Positions 35,708 to 45,788 are shown, numbered from the stretch's first letter. The stretch is 64,000 nucleotides of DNA from Shewanella sp. c952 (GCF_019654975.1 NZ_BPEW01000004.1:1-64000), one strand, 5' to 3'. Numbers and translations are program-made. Notes: a model not told the origin generated them from the letters alone.

Positions 35708-37144
35708 ATGATGAACCATTCCCAGCCTCAAGGCGCTGATTACAACTACACTATTGTCCGTCAATTCGCCCTAACAACTGTGTTATGGGGAATTGTTGGA
35801 ATGTCAGTAGGTGTATTGATCGCAGCCCAGTTAATCTGGCCGCAACTAAACTTTGAAACTCCATGGTTAACGTATAGTCGTCTTAGACCTCTACATACGA
35901 ACGCCGTGATTTTCGCGTTTGGTACTTCAGCCCTTTTTGCCACATCCTATTATATCGTTCAACGCACCTGTCAAACCAAACTATTTGCGCCTAAGTTAGC
36001 TGCATTTACGTTTTGGGGTTGGCAAGCCATTATTCTATCAGCAGCAATAAGTCTGCCTCTTGGTTTCACAAGTGGTAAGGAATATGCTGAGTTAGAATGG
36101 CCAATTGATATCGCAATTACCATAGTTTGGGTTGCGTATGCAGTGGTGTTCTTCGGTACCATCGTTAAACGAACAACTTCTCACATTTATGTGGCGAACT
36201 GGTTCTTTGGTGCCTTCATTATCACCGTAGCAGTGTTGCACATAGTTAACTCTATGGCAGTCCCGCTAACGCTAACCAAGTCGTACTCACTGTATAGTGG
36301 CGCTGTCGATGCAATGGTTCAGTGGTGGTACGGCCATAACGCGGTTGGTTTCTTACTGACAGCGGGTTTCTTGGGTATGATGTATTACTTTGTACCGAAG
36401 CAAGCTGGTCGCCCTGTTTATTCGTACCGTTTATCTATTGTTCACTTCTGGGCATTGATTGCTTTGTACATCTGGGCTGGTCCTCACCACCTACATTACA
36501 CTGCACTTCCAGATTGGACTCAATCACTTGGTATGGTGATGTCGCTTATTCTATTCGCTCCTTCTTGGGGTGGTATGATTAACGGTATCATGACGTTATC
36601 AGGTGCTTGGCACAAACTTCGTACAGACCCTATCTTGCGTTTCCTTGTTGTTTCATTGTCTTTCTACGGTATGTCTACCTTTGAAGGCCCAATGATGGCA
36701 ATTAAGACCGTTAACGCACTTTCTCATTACACTGACTGGACTGTTGGACACGTTCACTCTGGTGCTTTGGGTTGGGTTGCTATGGTTTCTATCGGTTCTC
36801 TGTATCACTTGATACCGGTTCTGTTTAACCATGGTCGCATGTACAGCACAAACTTAATTAACGTTCATTTCTGGTTGGCAACAATCGGTACTGTTCTTTA
36901 TATCGTTTCAATGTGGATCTCTGGTGTAATGCAAGGTCTGATGTGGCGCGCAGTTAACTCTGACGGTACATTGACTTACAGCTTCGTTGAAAGCTTAGAA
37001 GCCTCTTACCCATTCTACTTTGTTCGTTTCTTAGGTGGTGTTTTCTTCCTGACAGGTATGTTCTTAATGGCATACAACGTGTTCCGTACTGTTAAGGCCC
37101 CTAAAGATTCTTTGCCAGCAATTGCTGATGCAAAAGCAGCTTAA
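35708..37144 (+). CDS. ccoN: cbb3-type cytochrome c oxidase subunit I (CcoN)
   Basis: Catalytic subunit of the high-affinity terminal oxidase, which reduces O2 to water with b-type haem and a haem b3-CuB centre. The 478-residue protein has about 12 helices. The invariant His ligands are visible: [10 protein letters not shown] (low-spin haem), [13 protein letters not shown] (CuB and Tyr), [11 protein letters not shown] (CuB His pair) and [12 protein letters not shown] (haem b3 and low-spin haem His). It heads the operon ccoNOQP with an FNR site upstream. The start has AGTGGAAG upstream and two adjacent ATGs. Confidence 0.98.
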   Translation: MMNHSQPQGADYNYTIVRQFALTTVLWGIVGMSVGVLIAAQLIWPQLNFETPWLTYSRLRPLHTNAVIFAFGTSALFATSYYIVQRTCQTKLFAPKLAAFTFWGWQAIILSAAISLPLGFTSGKEYAELEWPIDIAITIVWVAYAVVFFGTIVKRTTSHIYVANWFFGAFIITVAVLHIVNSMAVPLTLTKSYSLYSGAVDAMVQWWYGHNAVGFLLTAGFLGMMYYFVPKQAGRPVYSYRLSIVHFWALIALYIWAGPHHLHYTALPDWTQSLGMVMSLILFAPSWGGMINGIMTLSGAWHKLRTDPILRFLVVSLSFYGMSTFEGPMMAIKTVNALSHYTDWTVGHVHSGALGWVAMVSIGSLYHLIPVLFNHGRMYSTNLINVHFWLATIGTVLYIVSMWISGVMQGLMWRAVNSDGTLTYSFVESLEASYPFYFVRFLGGVFFLTGMFLMAYNVFRTVKAPKDSLPAIADAKAA

Positions 37145-37156
37145 GGAGTAGATTCG

Positions 37157-37771
37157 ATGAAATTTAATCATGAGTTAGTTGAGAAAAACATCGGTCTATT
37201 AGGGATATTTACTGTAATCGCAATCAGCTTTGGTAGCTTGGTTGAGATCACTCCCCTACTTTTCCAAAAAGACACGACTGAGCCGCTAGAAGGTCAGATC
37301 CCTTACACTGCTTTGCAGATTGAAGGTCGTGATATCTATGTTCGTGAAGGTTGTTATAACTGTCACAGCCAGATGATCCGTCCTTTACGTGCAGAAACAG
37401 AACGCTACGGACATTACTCTGTTGCTGGTGAATCTGTATGGGACCACCCTTTCCAGTGGGGTTCTAAGCGTACAGGTCCTGATTTGGCTCGTGTTGGCGG
37501 TCGTTATAGTGATAAATGGCATGAAGTTCATTTAATTGATCCTCGCGCCGTAGTACCACAGTCCAATATGCCTGGTTTCCCATGGTTGGCAGAAAACAAG
37601 CTAGATGGCGAGTTAACTGGCAAGAAAATGGAAATCTTACGCAACTTTCATCCTACACATAAGCTGTATACCGATGAAGAGATTGCTGGAGCTAAAGACG
37701 CTGTGAAAGATAAGACGGAAATGGAAGCATTGATCGCTTATCTTCAATCACTTGGCCACGCGCTTAAATAA
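37157..37771 (+). CDS. ccoO: cbb3-type oxidase subunit II, monohaem cytochrome c (CcoO)
   Basis: The 204-residue membrane-anchored cytochrome c has one N-terminal helix and a single haem motif, C66-Y-N-C69-H70, in [18 protein letters not shown] later Met in the SNMPGFPWL segment supplies the axial ligand. It carries electrons from CcoP to CcoN. It starts 12 bp after ccoN. Confidence 0.97.
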   Translation: MKFNHELVEKNIGLLGIFTVIAISFGSLVEITPLLFQKDTTEPLEGQIPYTALQIEGRDIYVREGCYNCHSQMIRPLRAETERYGHYSVAGESVWDHPFQWGSKRTGPDLARVGGRYSDKWHEVHLIDPRAVVPQSNMPGFPWLAENKLDGELTGKKMEILRNFHPTHKLYTDEEIAGAKDAVKDKTEMEALIAYLQSLGHALK

Positions 37772-37782
37772 GGAGGCAAGTT

Positions 37783-37959
37783 ATGGATTACGGCACATTA
37801 CGAGGAATTATAACCATCGTAGTAATGGTGACCTTCGTCGGTATATTTGCTTGGGCATATAGCTCGAGTCGCAAAAAGCAATTCGACGATGCAGCTAATC
37901 TTGTTTTCTCTGATGAAGAGCAAAGCGCGATGGCGAATAACTCAGGAGAGCCAAAGTAA
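37783..37959 (+). CDS. ccoQ: cbb3-type oxidase accessory subunit CcoQ
   Basis: A 58-residue single-span membrane protein, too short for many gene finders: MDYGTLRGIITIVVMVTFVG followed by IFAWAYSSSRKKQFDDAANL and an acidic tail. It is preceded by AAGGAGG and its stop overlaps the ccoP start (TAATG). CcoQ stabilises the assembled oxidase. Its helix position, size and place between ccoO and ccoP fit the family. Confidence 0.93.
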   Translation: MDYGTLRGIITIVVMVTFVGIFAWAYSSSRKKQFDDAANLVFSDEEQSAMANNSGEPK

Positions 37960-38915
37960 TGACAAACTTCTGGAGTATATGGATTATCGTACTCTCGTCT
38001 GTGGTAATCATTGGTTGTATTTTTCTGCTACGTGCATGTTCTAAGAACGACACTGGTGTAGAAGAAGGCAAGTCAATGGGCCATAGCTTCGACGGTATTG
38101 AAGAATTGAATAACCCGCTGCCAAAATGGTGGAGTTATATGTTCTACATTACTATCGTCTTTAGTGTCATCTATCTTGCACTTTATCCAGGTATGGGTAG
38201 CTTTAAGGGCCTATTAGGTTGGACAAGTTCGAACCAAAGCGTTCGTACACTTGAAGAATCTAAGACTGCTGTTCAAGATGCTTTAAAAGAAGGTCGTTGG
38301 GTTCAGTATGACCAAGAAGTCATCCATGCTGACGAAAAGTTTGGCCCTATCTTTAAAGCATACGCTGATACGCCATTGGAAGAGTTAGTTAATAACAAAG
38401 AAGCACTGAAAGTTGGTGGTCGTTTGTTCTTACAAAACTGTGCAATGTGTCATGGTAGTGATGCTCGCGGTAGCAAGGGCTTCCCTAACCTTACCGATGG
38501 TGCTTGGTTATATGGCGGTGAACTAGAAACGATTAAGACATCCATTATGAATGGTCGTCACGGTATGATGCCGCCTAAAGGTGGTCTACCAATCGAAGAT
38601 AGTGAATTACCAGGTTTAGCTGAATACGTTGTTAAGTTGTCTGGCCGTGAACATGACGCTGCACTTGCAGCTCAAGGTCAAGGTTCATTCATGAAAGGCT
38701 GTTTTGCTTGTCATGGTATGGACGGTACAGGTAACAAATTCATGGGTGCACCTAACTTAACTGACAATGCGTGGCTATATGGCGGAAGCCGTGGTGCGAT
38801 TCAGCAGTCTATTAAGAATGGTCGTAGTGGCGTTATGCCTGCATGGAAAGATGTATTAGGTGAAGAGAAAGTTCACGTAATCTCAGCATACGTTTATAGC
38901 TTGTCAAACAAGTAG
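37959..38915 (+). CDS. ccoP: cbb3-type oxidase subunit III, dihaem cytochrome c (CcoP)
   Basis: The 318-residue protein has two N-terminal membrane helices and two class I cytochrome c domains with haem motifs C161-A-M-C164-H165 and C248-F-A-C251-H252. Each is followed by an NLTD(G/N)AWLYGG strand and a Met ligand segment. It receives electrons from soluble cytochrome c. Its start overlaps the ccoQ stop by one base. A strong terminator closes the ccoNOQP unit. Confidence 0.97.
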   Translation: MTNFWSIWIIVLSSVVIIGCIFLLRACSKNDTGVEEGKSMGHSFDGIEELNNPLPKWWSYMFYITIVFSVIYLALYPGMGSFKGLLGWTSSNQSVRTLEESKTAVQDALKEGRWVQYDQEVIHADEKFGPIFKAYADTPLEELVNNKEALKVGGRLFLQNCAMCHGSDARGSKGFPNLTDGAWLYGGELETIKTSIMNGRHGMMPPKGGLPIEDSELPGLAEYVVKLSGREHDAALAAQGQGSFMKGCFACHGMDGTGNKFMGAPNLTDNAWLYGGSRGAIQQSIKNGRSGVMPAWKDVLGEEKVHVISAYVYSLSNK

Positions 38916-38945
38916 TTACACTCGTGTAACAATAAGCGAAATATT

Positions 38946-38976
38946 AAGGCCTCGTCACTCACGAGGCCTTTTTTTT
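38946..38976 (+). terminator. Intrinsic terminator after ccoP
   Basis: AAGGCCTCGT and ACGAGGCCTT form a 10-bp perfect stem with a CACTC loop and an eight-T tract. It separates the structural oxidase genes from the assembly genes, which therefore need read-through or their own promoter. Confidence 0.92.
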
Positions 38977-39052
38977 AAGTGCTAAATCACAGTTTTAACT
39001 GTAAAATACCAACTTCAAAAACATCATTCTCAGCTAATAATAGGTGTAAAAA

Positions 39053-39532
39053 ATGTCTACTCCTCAACCCTGGTATAAACAATTCTGGCCTTGGTTTTTA
39101 ATCATTCTTCCTCTTTGTGCAGTCGTTGCTAGCGTTAACTTGTTATATCTTGCTGTTTCAAACAAAGATTCATTGGTGTCAGAAGATTACTATAAAGAAG
39201 GTAAAGGCATTAACATGGACCTTCGTAAGATTAAACACGCAAAACAGTTAGGCATGAACTATCTACTTGAGTTTGATGATGAATACGTTGAGCTATCGCA
39301 GCAAGGTGGTGAGAACTATCAAGCAGCATTAAGTGTTGGTTTCTTTCACCCTACAATGGCTGAAAAAGATTTTAATGAGATAGTGACTGCAGATGCAAAT
39401 GGTGTCTACCGTATTGAAATTGACCAGCCAATTTCGGGGCCCTGGGAAGTGCGTATTGAAGGTTTCGATCAAACCTGGCGCATTCAGCAGCGAGTTACCT
39501 TGGTGGACGACCAGCAATACTGGCTAAACTAA
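39053..39532 (+). CDS. ccoH: FixH/CcoH family oxidase assembly protein
   Basis: A 159-residue membrane protein with one N-terminal helix (WPWFLIILPLCAVVASVNLLYLAV) and a periplasmic domain (SEDYYKEGKGINMDLRKIKHAKQLGM, QPISGPWEVRIEGFDQTWRIQQRV). FixH/CcoH associates with CcoN and is needed for cbb3 assembly. It stands directly before the copper ATPase gene, as in most cco clusters. Confidence 0.9.
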   Translation: MSTPQPWYKQFWPWFLIILPLCAVVASVNLLYLAVSNKDSLVSEDYYKEGKGINMDLRKIKHAKQLGMNYLLEFDDEYVELSQQGGENYQAALSVGFFHPTMAEKDFNEIVTADANGVYRIEIDQPISGPWEVRIEGFDQTWRIQQRVTLVDDQQYWLN

Positions 39533-39577
39533 CAACGTCATTAAAATAATTCTAACAATTAGTATGAACCCAAATCT

Positions 39578-41974
39578 ATGAGCCAGATCAGTTGCTATCA
39601 TTGCAGTGAACCCGTACTTACCGGTACTCAGTTTACCACGCAGATCCAAAATGAAGAGCAACCCATGTGTTGTCCGGGTTGCCAAGCTGTATCACAAGCG
39701 ATTATCGATGCGGGTTTAACTAACTATTATAAGTTTCGTACCGAACCAGGTAGTAAGCAAACCGCGTTAGTTCCAGAAGAATTGGCCAGTGTTAGTGCTT
39801 ATGACCTGCCCGAAGTGCAACAAGACTTTATTCATCACAGAGATGAGCTCAATGAAGTGTCGTTGACTATCGATGGGATCACCTGCGCTGCTTGTGCTTG
39901 GCTGATTGAACATCAAGTTAAAAAGCTCAATGGCGTGGTTAGTGTACAAGTTAACTCAACCACTCAGCGAGCACTTATAGCATGGCAACCCGATCAAGTT
40001 AAGTTGAGTGAAATTCTCAATAAAATTGGCGCTATTGGCTATCAAGCCGCGCCATTTCAAATAGATGAACAAGAAACAAAGAGCAAAAAAGACAGTCGAA
40101 AGTTTCTCGTTCGACTAGGTCTGGCAGGCTTTGCAACCATGCAAGTGATGATGTTTGCCCTCGCCCTTTACTCCGGGTACTTTACCGATTTAGACACCGA
40201 ATTTAGAGATTACTTCCGCTGGGTTAGCATGCTTTTTGCAGCGCCAGTTGTGTTTTATTCTGCTCAGCCTTTCTATTTCAGCGCCATTCGCTCGTTGTTA
40301 ATGGGACGTTTGAATATGGACGTTTCAGTGAGCATCGCAATATGCGGAGCTTATATCGCCAGTTGTATCGAAACCATTAACGGCACTGGTGAGGTCTATT
40401 TCGAATCGGTCTCGATGTTTACCTTTTTCCTATTGCTCGGGCGCTTCTTTGAACAAAATGCACGTCAAAAAGCCTCTGTTAGCTCCAGTAACTTACATAA
40501 GTTGGTGCCGTTAACTGCTCATTTGAAAACTGAAGATGGTATTGAAGAAGTCCCTGCTAAAAGGCTAGTTATTGGCGATACGATTCTGGTAAAACCTGGC
40601 GATGTTATTGCAGCTGACGGCATTATCATTGAAGGGAAATCATCAATAAACGAAGCCATGTTAACCGGTGAGCAAATGCCGGTGGCTAAGTCATTAGAGA
40701 CACAAGTGTTTGCTGGCACGATTAACATTGAGCAACCCATTACAGTTCAAGTCACCGCATTAGGCCAAGATCAGCTAGTTGCCGAGATTATTAGGCTGCA
40801 AGAGATAGCATCAAATAGTAAACCTAAGATAGCGCTTTATGCTGATAGATTTTCTAATTACTTTACTGCTGCAATTTTGTTAATTGCGACAGCTACTTAT
40901 ATATTTTGGTATTTTTACTCCCCAGAAGATGCTTTTTGGGTAACACTTTCGGTGTTGGTCGCTACCTGCCCTTGTGCTTTGGCACTCGCCACCCCTACCG
41001 CCGTCACATGTGGCACTGCAATTTTAACTAAACTAGGGATTATTACCCGCAAAGCTGGCGTTTTTGAAAAGCTTCCAAAGCTCAACCATATTGTATTTGA
41101 TAAAACTGGCACACTCACCTTGGGCTCATTATCGGTCGCTGATGTACAGATGATACACACGGCGCAAAATAGTCTATCCGAAGAGAAAGTTATGCAGTAT
41201 GCGGCGGCGCTTGAGGCAAGTTCATTACACCCTATCGCACGGGCCTTCCACCCTTACTTAATTCAAACAATCGAAGTTACAGCTAAGCAGAGTTTTGTCG
41301 GTAATGGCCTGCAAGGTGTTATTGATGGACATTTAGTGAAAATTGGTAGCCAATCTTTTATAAATGGCAGCGATGAAGAAGAAAAAGAAGTTATTGTTTG
41401 GTTAAGTGTAGATGATGTTGTTCAAGCAAAGATAACACTCGCTGATGAAATCAGGCCCGATACCGCGCAAGCTGTGACAGCGCTTAAAGCGTTAGGCTGC
41501 AATATTAGCATTGCCAGTGGCGATAATTCAGGCGAAGTCGCATCCCTGGCTAAACGACTCGATATTGAAAACTGGCATAATGGCCTTATGCCCGAAGACA
41601 AGCTGGCGCTGATTCAGAAATTGCAGAAAAACCAACAAGTGGCGATGTTTGGTGACGGCATTAACGATGCCCCTGTGCTGGCAGGTGCAAACCTCTCAGT
41701 TGCAATGGGAAGCGGCGCCGCTATCAGTAAAAACAGTGCTGATATCATACTACTTGGTGATAATTTGTCTCGCTTCTCAGATGCAGTAAAAGTCGCTAAG
41801 AAAACAGGGCTTATCATCAAACAAAATTTATTCTGGGCGCTGGCATACAACCTGTTTATAATCCCTCTAGCAGTTAGCGGCCATGTTGCTCCTTATATTG
41901 CCGCGATTGGCATGTCAGCCAGTTCACTCATTGTCGTAAGCAATAGCTTAAGACTACTCAAGGTACGTGTATGA
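39578..41974 (+). CDS. ccoI: Copper-translocating P-type ATPase CcoI (FixI)
   Basis: A 798-residue P1B ATPase that exports copper from the cytoplasm to supply CuB of CcoN. The N-terminus has an extra Cys cluster (SCYHCSEP and MCCPGCQ), then an HMA domain with GITCAACAWLIE (C103, C106). Eight membrane helices include the CPC motif (ATCPCALALATP). Then come the DKTGTLT phosphorylation site, an HP motif (LHPIA) and the hinge GDGINDAPVLAGANLSVAMG. The Cys-rich leader is typical of the FixI/CtpA branch. The stop overlaps ccoS. Confidence 0.96.
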   Translation: MSQISCYHCSEPVLTGTQFTTQIQNEEQPMCCPGCQAVSQAIIDAGLTNYYKFRTEPGSKQTALVPEELASVSAYDLPEVQQDFIHHRDELNEVSLTIDGITCAACAWLIEHQVKKLNGVVSVQVNSTTQRALIAWQPDQVKLSEILNKIGAIGYQAAPFQIDEQETKSKKDSRKFLVRLGLAGFATMQVMMFALALYSGYFTDLDTEFRDYFRWVSMLFAAPVVFYSAQPFYFSAIRSLLMGRLNMDVSVSIAICGAYIASCIETINGTGEVYFESVSMFTFFLLLGRFFEQNARQKASVSSSNLHKLVPLTAHLKTEDGIEEVPAKRLVIGDTILVKPGDVIAADGIIIEGKSSINEAMLTGEQMPVAKSLETQVFAGTINIEQPITVQVTALGQDQLVAEIIRLQEIASNSKPKIALYADRFSNYFTAAILLIATATYIFWYFYSPEDAFWVTLSVLVATCPCALALATPTAVTCGTAILTKLGIITRKAGVFEKLPKLNHIVFDKTGTLTLGSLSVADVQMIHTAQNSLSEEKVMQYAAALEASSLHPIARAFHPYLIQTIEVTAKQSFVGNGLQGVIDGHLVKIGSQSFINGSDEEEKEVIVWLSVDDVVQAKITLADEIRPDTAQAVTALKALGCNISIASGDNSGEVASLAKRLDIENWHNGLMPEDKLALIQKLQKNQQVAMFGDGINDAPVLAGANLSVAMGSGAAISKNSADIILLGDNLSRFSDAVKVAKKTGLIIKQNLFWALAYNLFIIPLAVSGHVAPYIAAIGMSASSLIVVSNSLRLLKVRV

Positions 41975-42195
41975 GCATTATTTATGTCTTGATCCCCATC
42001 GCCATGTTATTTGTTCTCGTTGCAGTAGGCATTTTCTTTTGGGCTGTTCGTTCCGATCAATTTGATGACTTAGAGAAGCAAAGTGTATCCATTTTGTTTG
42101 AAGAAGATAGCAATCAAGTCGAATCGACTAGTTCTACAGACACTCAGAATGTAAAAGACTCGCAAGATAAACGGAAAAATTCACCGAGTGAATGA
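41971..42195 (+). CDS. ccoS: cbb3 oxidase maturation protein CcoS
   Basis: A 74-residue single-span membrane protein: MSIIYVLIPIAMLFVLVAVG followed by IFFWAVRSDQFDDLEKQSVS, the CcoS signature (W..RS.QFDDLE). CcoS is needed for haem and copper insertion into CcoN. The start overlaps the end of ccoI by four bases (ATGA) and the C-terminus is acidic and Ser-rich. Confidence 0.95.
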   Translation: MSIIYVLIPIAMLFVLVAVGIFFWAVRSDQFDDLEKQSVSILFEEDSNQVESTSSTDTQNVKDSQDKRKNSPSE

Positions 42196-42880
42196 TTACA
42201 GCTTAGTTGGTGCATTTCTTGTCGGCATCATGGGTGCAGGTCACTGCATTGGTATGTGTGGTGGCCTTGTCGGCGCTTTATCAGCAAACATTCCCCAAAA
42301 AAACGGCAGCAATACACTCGTAGAGCAACTCGGCTATCTTTTTAGCTATAACAGCGGCCGCATAATCAGTTATGCCACTGCGGGCGCGCTCGTTGGGTTA
42401 AGCACCAATGCACTAGGATTACTATTTGACGTTGACCTATACTTATTAATACTGCGTATTATTGCAGGTCTGATGATGATTATTACTGGCTTGTACATTG
42501 CCCAGATTTGGTCAGGTGTTGTACAGATAGAACGCTTAGGTAAAGGACTGTGGAAATTAGTATCACCCTTAGCTAATCGCTTTATACCCATTAAAAGCAT
42601 ACCGCAGGCTTTCATAGCCGGTGGATTATGGGGTTGGTTACCTTGTGGATTAGTCTACAGCATGCTTACTTGGGCTGTTGCTGCAGGTAATGCACTAGAC
42701 GGTGCGTTAATCATGGCTGCATTTGGTTTAGGTACACTTCCCGCACTGCTTAGCGCAGGAGTTGCAGCAAGTACATTTAGCCGCTGGGTTCAGAAAAGTG
42801 CTGTGAAAAAAGTGAGTGGCATGCTGCTTATTGCCTTCGGATTACAAACCTTATATGTGGCTATTGGGCAGCTAAACTAG
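42188..42880 (+). CDS. TauE/SafE-like sulfite exporter family membrane protein
   Basis: A 230-residue six-helix membrane protein of the DsbD_2/HMT group (COG2836), starting at a GTG that overlaps ccoS by eight bases. The first helix carries GAGHCIGMCGGLVGAL, whose His-Cys-x3-Cys pattern suggests metal binding. A later CGLVYSMLTWA segment repeats it. Its place after ccoI and ccoS is conserved in many cco clusters and suggests a role in copper handling for the oxidase. The substrate is not proven. Confidence 0.85.
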   Translation: MNDYSLVGAFLVGIMGAGHCIGMCGGLVGALSANIPQKNGSNTLVEQLGYLFSYNSGRIISYATAGALVGLSTNALGLLFDVDLYLLILRIIAGLMMIITGLYIAQIWSGVVQIERLGKGLWKLVSPLANRFIPIKSIPQAFIAGGLWGWLPCGLVYSMLTWAVAAGNALDGALIMAAFGLGTLPALLSAGVAASTFSRWVQKSAVKKVSGMLLIAFGLQTLYVAIGQLN

Positions 42881-42935
42881 CCCCGATTATTAAATTAGTT
42901 TAACATAGTAAGTGAATACAGAACTGAGATAGATA

Positions 42936-43688
42936 ATGAGCGTAGATAACAACAAAAATCGTCGTCAAATGGCATCAGGCTGTGCGATTCATTGTCATGA
43001 TTGCAGCATGGGTACCTTGTGTATCCCTTTCACGCTGAATGCTAATGAATTAGATCAATTAGACGAAATAATTGAACGTAAAAAACCTATTCAAAAAGGC
43101 GAGGCAATTTTTAAGTCAGGTGACCCACTTAAATCCCTGTTTGCTATTCGCTCTGGCACGATTAAAAGCTATACCATTACCGAGCAAGGTGACGAGCAGA
43201 TCACAGGCTTCCATTTAGCCGGTGACGTTATAGGATTTGACGGAATTCATTCACAATTCCATCAAAGCTTTGCACAAGCTTTAGAAACCTCAATGGTTTG
43301 CGAAATCCCTTACACAACGCTTGATGATCTTACGGGTAAAATGCCAAAACTAAGACAGCAAGTGATGCGTTTGATGAGTAACGAGATCCAAAGTGATCAA
43401 GAGATGATTCTATTGTTAAGTAAGAAAAATGCTGAAGAAAGACTAGCAGCATTTATCAGCAACCTTGCAAAGCGATTTGGCAGCCGTGGCTTTTCTCCAA
43501 GAGAGTTTCGTTTGACTATGACTCGTGGGGACATAGGCAATTATCTTGGGCTTACCGTTGAAACCATTAGCCGTTTATTAGGCCGTTTCCAAAAAGCTGA
43601 ACTGATTGAAGTTAAAGGTAAATATATTACCATTCTTGATATTGATGCTTTGAGTAATTTAGCTGGAAATAGTAATATTGCACGATAA
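42936..43688 (+). CDS. etrA: FNR-type oxygen-sensing regulator (EtrA)
   Basis: The 250-residue CRP/FNR regulator has the four [4Fe-4S] ligands of E. coli FNR at the same positions: C20, C23, C29 and C122. A cNMP-type sensor domain is followed by the C-terminal winged helix with the recognition helix [12 protein letters not shown], including E209, S212 and R213, which reads the TTGAT half-site. It activates and represses respiratory genes when oxygen is low. It lies next to the oxidase genes that have FNR sites, a sensible self-contained module. Confidence 0.97.
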   Translation: MSVDNNKNRRQMASGCAIHCHDCSMGTLCIPFTLNANELDQLDEIIERKKPIQKGEAIFKSGDPLKSLFAIRSGTIKSYTITEQGDEQITGFHLAGDVIGFDGIHSQFHQSFAQALETSMVCEIPYTTLDDLTGKMPKLRQQVMRLMSNEIQSDQEMILLLSKKNAEERLAAFISNLAKRFGSRGFSPREFRLTMTRGDIGNYLGLTVETISRLLGRFQKAELIEVKGKYITILDIDALSNLAGNSNIAR

Positions 43689-43706
43689 TGAATATCGACT
43701 AATCAG

Positions 43707-43720
43707 TTGATCTAAAACAA
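43707..43720 (+). promoter_or_regulatory. FNR-like site upstream of uspE
   Basis: TTGAT-CTAA-AACAA differs from the FNR consensus by one base in the second half. It is centred 64 bp from the uspE start, a distance that would place it near -41.5 if the leader is about 23 nt long. Confidence 0.5.
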
Positions 43721-43777
43721 TGAATATCCATCGATTTGGTGCAAGATGGTAATACAACATTAGATAAGGATAAAGTT

Positions 43778-44710
43778 ATGATGGACTATCAAAAACTCCT
43801 TGTTGTGGTTGACCCAACCACAGATAAACAAGCTGCATTAGCTCGCGCTGTTAAGCTCGCTTCTGCAAACAATGCGAGTATTACCGTCTTTTTATCTATC
43901 TTCGATTTCTCCTACGAAATGACATCAATATTGTCCGGACAAGAACGTGAAGCCATGCGCGAAGGCGTAGTGGCACAGCGAAAAGCTTGGTTGGATGATA
44001 TTGTTGAGCCGTTTAAGACTGATAACGTTGCGATTGAAACTGAAGTTGTTTGGCACAACCGTCCTTTTGAGAGCATCATTCAACACGCTATTAGTGGCCA
44101 ATATGATGTTATCGTTAAAGGTACTCATGAACACGATAAGCTCAAGTCAGTAATATTTACACCTACCGATTGGCACCTGTTAAGAAAAGCACCAGTACCT
44201 GTATTACTCGTCAAAGATCATGATTGGCCGGTTGCAGGAAAAATAGTTTGTGCGATTAATGTAAGCTCTGAAGATGAAACCAATCAATCTCTTAACGTCA
44301 AAATAATTAAGCACGCTAAAAAGCTTGCTAAACAATTTGATGCACAAGTTCACCTTGTCAATGGTTACCCAGGCACGCCTGTTAACCTTGCGATTGAGCT
44401 ACCAGACTTCGATTCACACTCTTACAGCGAAACCATTCGTAATCAGCACGAAGAACGCATTACCTATCTTGCGAATGCCTATGATATTTCTTCAGATTTC
44501 TGCCATGTGAGAGAAGGTTTACCTGAAGATGTTATTCCAGAACTCGCTGAAAAACTCGACGCAGAACTTGTTATTTTGGGTACTGTAGGTAGAACCGGAA
44601 TTTCAGCCGCTTTAATCGGCAATACTGCTGAACATGTCATTGACAGCATCAACTGTGATCTACTCGCCGTTAAACCAGACGGGTATAAATCTCCGCTAGA
44701 TGAAGCATAA
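43778..44710 (+). CDS. uspE: Universal stress protein UspE
   Basis: A tandem two-domain universal stress protein of 310 residues from the ATG at 43778 (AAGGA seven bases upstream). Domain 1 has LLVVVDPTTDKQAALARAVKLA and DVIVKGTHEH. Domain 2 ends with ELVILGTVGRTGISAALIGNTAEHVIDSINCDLLAVKPDGY, with the G-(2x)-G-(9x)-G-(S/N) nucleotide-binding pattern. It is placed between etrA and ttcA, as in related genomes, and its upstream FNR-like site fits an anaerobic stress role. Confidence 0.94.
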   Translation: MMDYQKLLVVVDPTTDKQAALARAVKLASANNASITVFLSIFDFSYEMTSILSGQEREAMREGVVAQRKAWLDDIVEPFKTDNVAIETEVVWHNRPFESIIQHAISGQYDVIVKGTHEHDKLKSVIFTPTDWHLLRKAPVPVLLVKDHDWPVAGKIVCAINVSSEDETNQSLNVKIIKHAKKLAKQFDAQVHLVNGYPGTPVNLAIELPDFDSHSYSETIRNQHEERITYLANAYDISSDFCHVREGLPEDVIPELAEKLDAELVILGTVGRTGISAALIGNTAEHVIDSINCDLLAVKPDGYKSPLDEA

Positions 44711-44751
44711 CCGCTAATAGGCTTTACCCAGAGCTGATTAGCTGGAATAAT

Positions 44752-44789
44752 ACGCGCCCTGAACATTTGTGTACTAGGCGCGTTTTTTT
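44752..44789 (+). terminator. Intrinsic terminator whose U-tract abuts the ttcA start codon
   Basis: ACGCGCC and GGCGCGT form a 7-bp GC-rich stem with a long loop and are followed by seven T residues, the last one directly before the ttcA ATG. It fits as the uspE terminator. There is no SD sequence between it and the ttcA ATG. Confidence 0.75.
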
Positions 44790-45728
44790 ATGTCCGAAGA
44801 ATTAACACCAGAACAGATCTCTCGAAGCAATAAACTGCAGAAGCGTTTGCGCTCTGAAGTTGGTAAAGCAATTGGTGATTACAACATGATCGAAGAAGGC
44901 GATCGTGTCATGTGCTGCTTATCCGGTGGCAAAGACAGTTATGCTATGCTCGACATTCTGGTTAACCTTCAGCAACGTGCTCCTATTAAATTTGAGATAG
45001 TTGCAGTTAATCTCGATCAAAAACAACCAGGCTTTCCTGAAGAGATCTTGCCTGCTTACCTTGATAAGCTCGGTGTGGCATACCATATCTTAGAAAAAGA
45101 TACCTACTCGATCGTTAAAGACAAGATTCCTGAAGGTAAAACTACCTGCTCGTTATGCTCTCGCTTACGTCGTGGCACTCTCTATGGTTTTGCTCAAAAA
45201 ATTGGTGCAACGAAAATTGCCCTTGGGCACCACAGAGATGACATTATTGAAACCCTGTTTTTGAACATGTTCTTTGCCGGTAAAATGAAAGCAATGCCGC
45301 CAAAGCTATTGTCTGACGATGGTGCCAATATGGTCATACGCCCCCTAGCCTATAGTCGTGAGAAAGATATCGCGGAATATGCAGAGTTAAAGCAGTTCCC
45401 TATTATCCCTTGTAACCTTTGTGGCTCTCAGGAAAATCTTAAACGAGCCGCGGTTAAAGAGATGTTAGTCCAGTGGGATAGAGATTTCCCCGGCCGTATA
45501 GAAACAATATTTACAGCCATGCAAAATACCGCTCCGTCTCAAGGTGTCGATAGAGAAAAATTTGATTTCTTAGCGTTAGAGAGAAATGCTGATGCGCCTT
45601 TAAAAGGTGACGTAGCGGAATCCGACCTACCAGCTTTTGACTTCGTTGATATTGCTAATAACGGCCACATCGATTTAGATAAAGCTGCCCGTATCGATGT
45701 TGTCAGTACTTATAGTCCCAATAGCTAG
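44790..45728 (+). CDS. ttcA: tRNA 2-thiocytidine(32) synthetase TtcA
   Basis: Adds sulfur to C32 of certain tRNAs, using ATP and an iron-sulfur cluster. The 312-residue protein has the PP-loop [14 protein letters not shown] near residue 50, the [10 protein letters not shown] pair of cluster cysteines, and [12 protein letters not shown] as the third. The start aligns with the TtcA family ([13 protein letters not shown] segment [21 protein letters not shown]). The terminator directly upstream and the missing SD are unusual. A terminator follows at 45744. Confidence 0.96.
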   Translation: MSEELTPEQISRSNKLQKRLRSEVGKAIGDYNMIEEGDRVMCCLSGGKDSYAMLDILVNLQQRAPIKFEIVAVNLDQKQPGFPEEILPAYLDKLGVAYHILEKDTYSIVKDKIPEGKTTCSLCSRLRRGTLYGFAQKIGATKIALGHHRDDIIETLFLNMFFAGKMKAMPPKLLSDDGANMVIRPLAYSREKDIAEYAELKQFPIIPCNLCGSQENLKRAAVKEMLVQWDRDFPGRIETIFTAMQNTAPSQGVDREKFDFLALERNADAPLKGDVAESDLPAFDFVDIANNGHIDLDKAARIDVVSTYSPNS

Positions 45729-45743
45729 ATTGTTTAAATTCAT

Positions 45744-45772
45744 AAAAAAGCCCTCTATTAAGAGGGCTTTTT
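45744..45772. terminator. Bidirectional terminator after ttcA
   Basis: AAAAAGCCCTCT and AGAGGGCTTTTT form a 12-bp stem with an ATTA loop. A-rich and T-rich flanks allow it to end both ttcA and the convergent DUF2987 gene. Confidence 0.9.
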
Positions 45773-45788
45773 GTTACTGCATCAGCGA

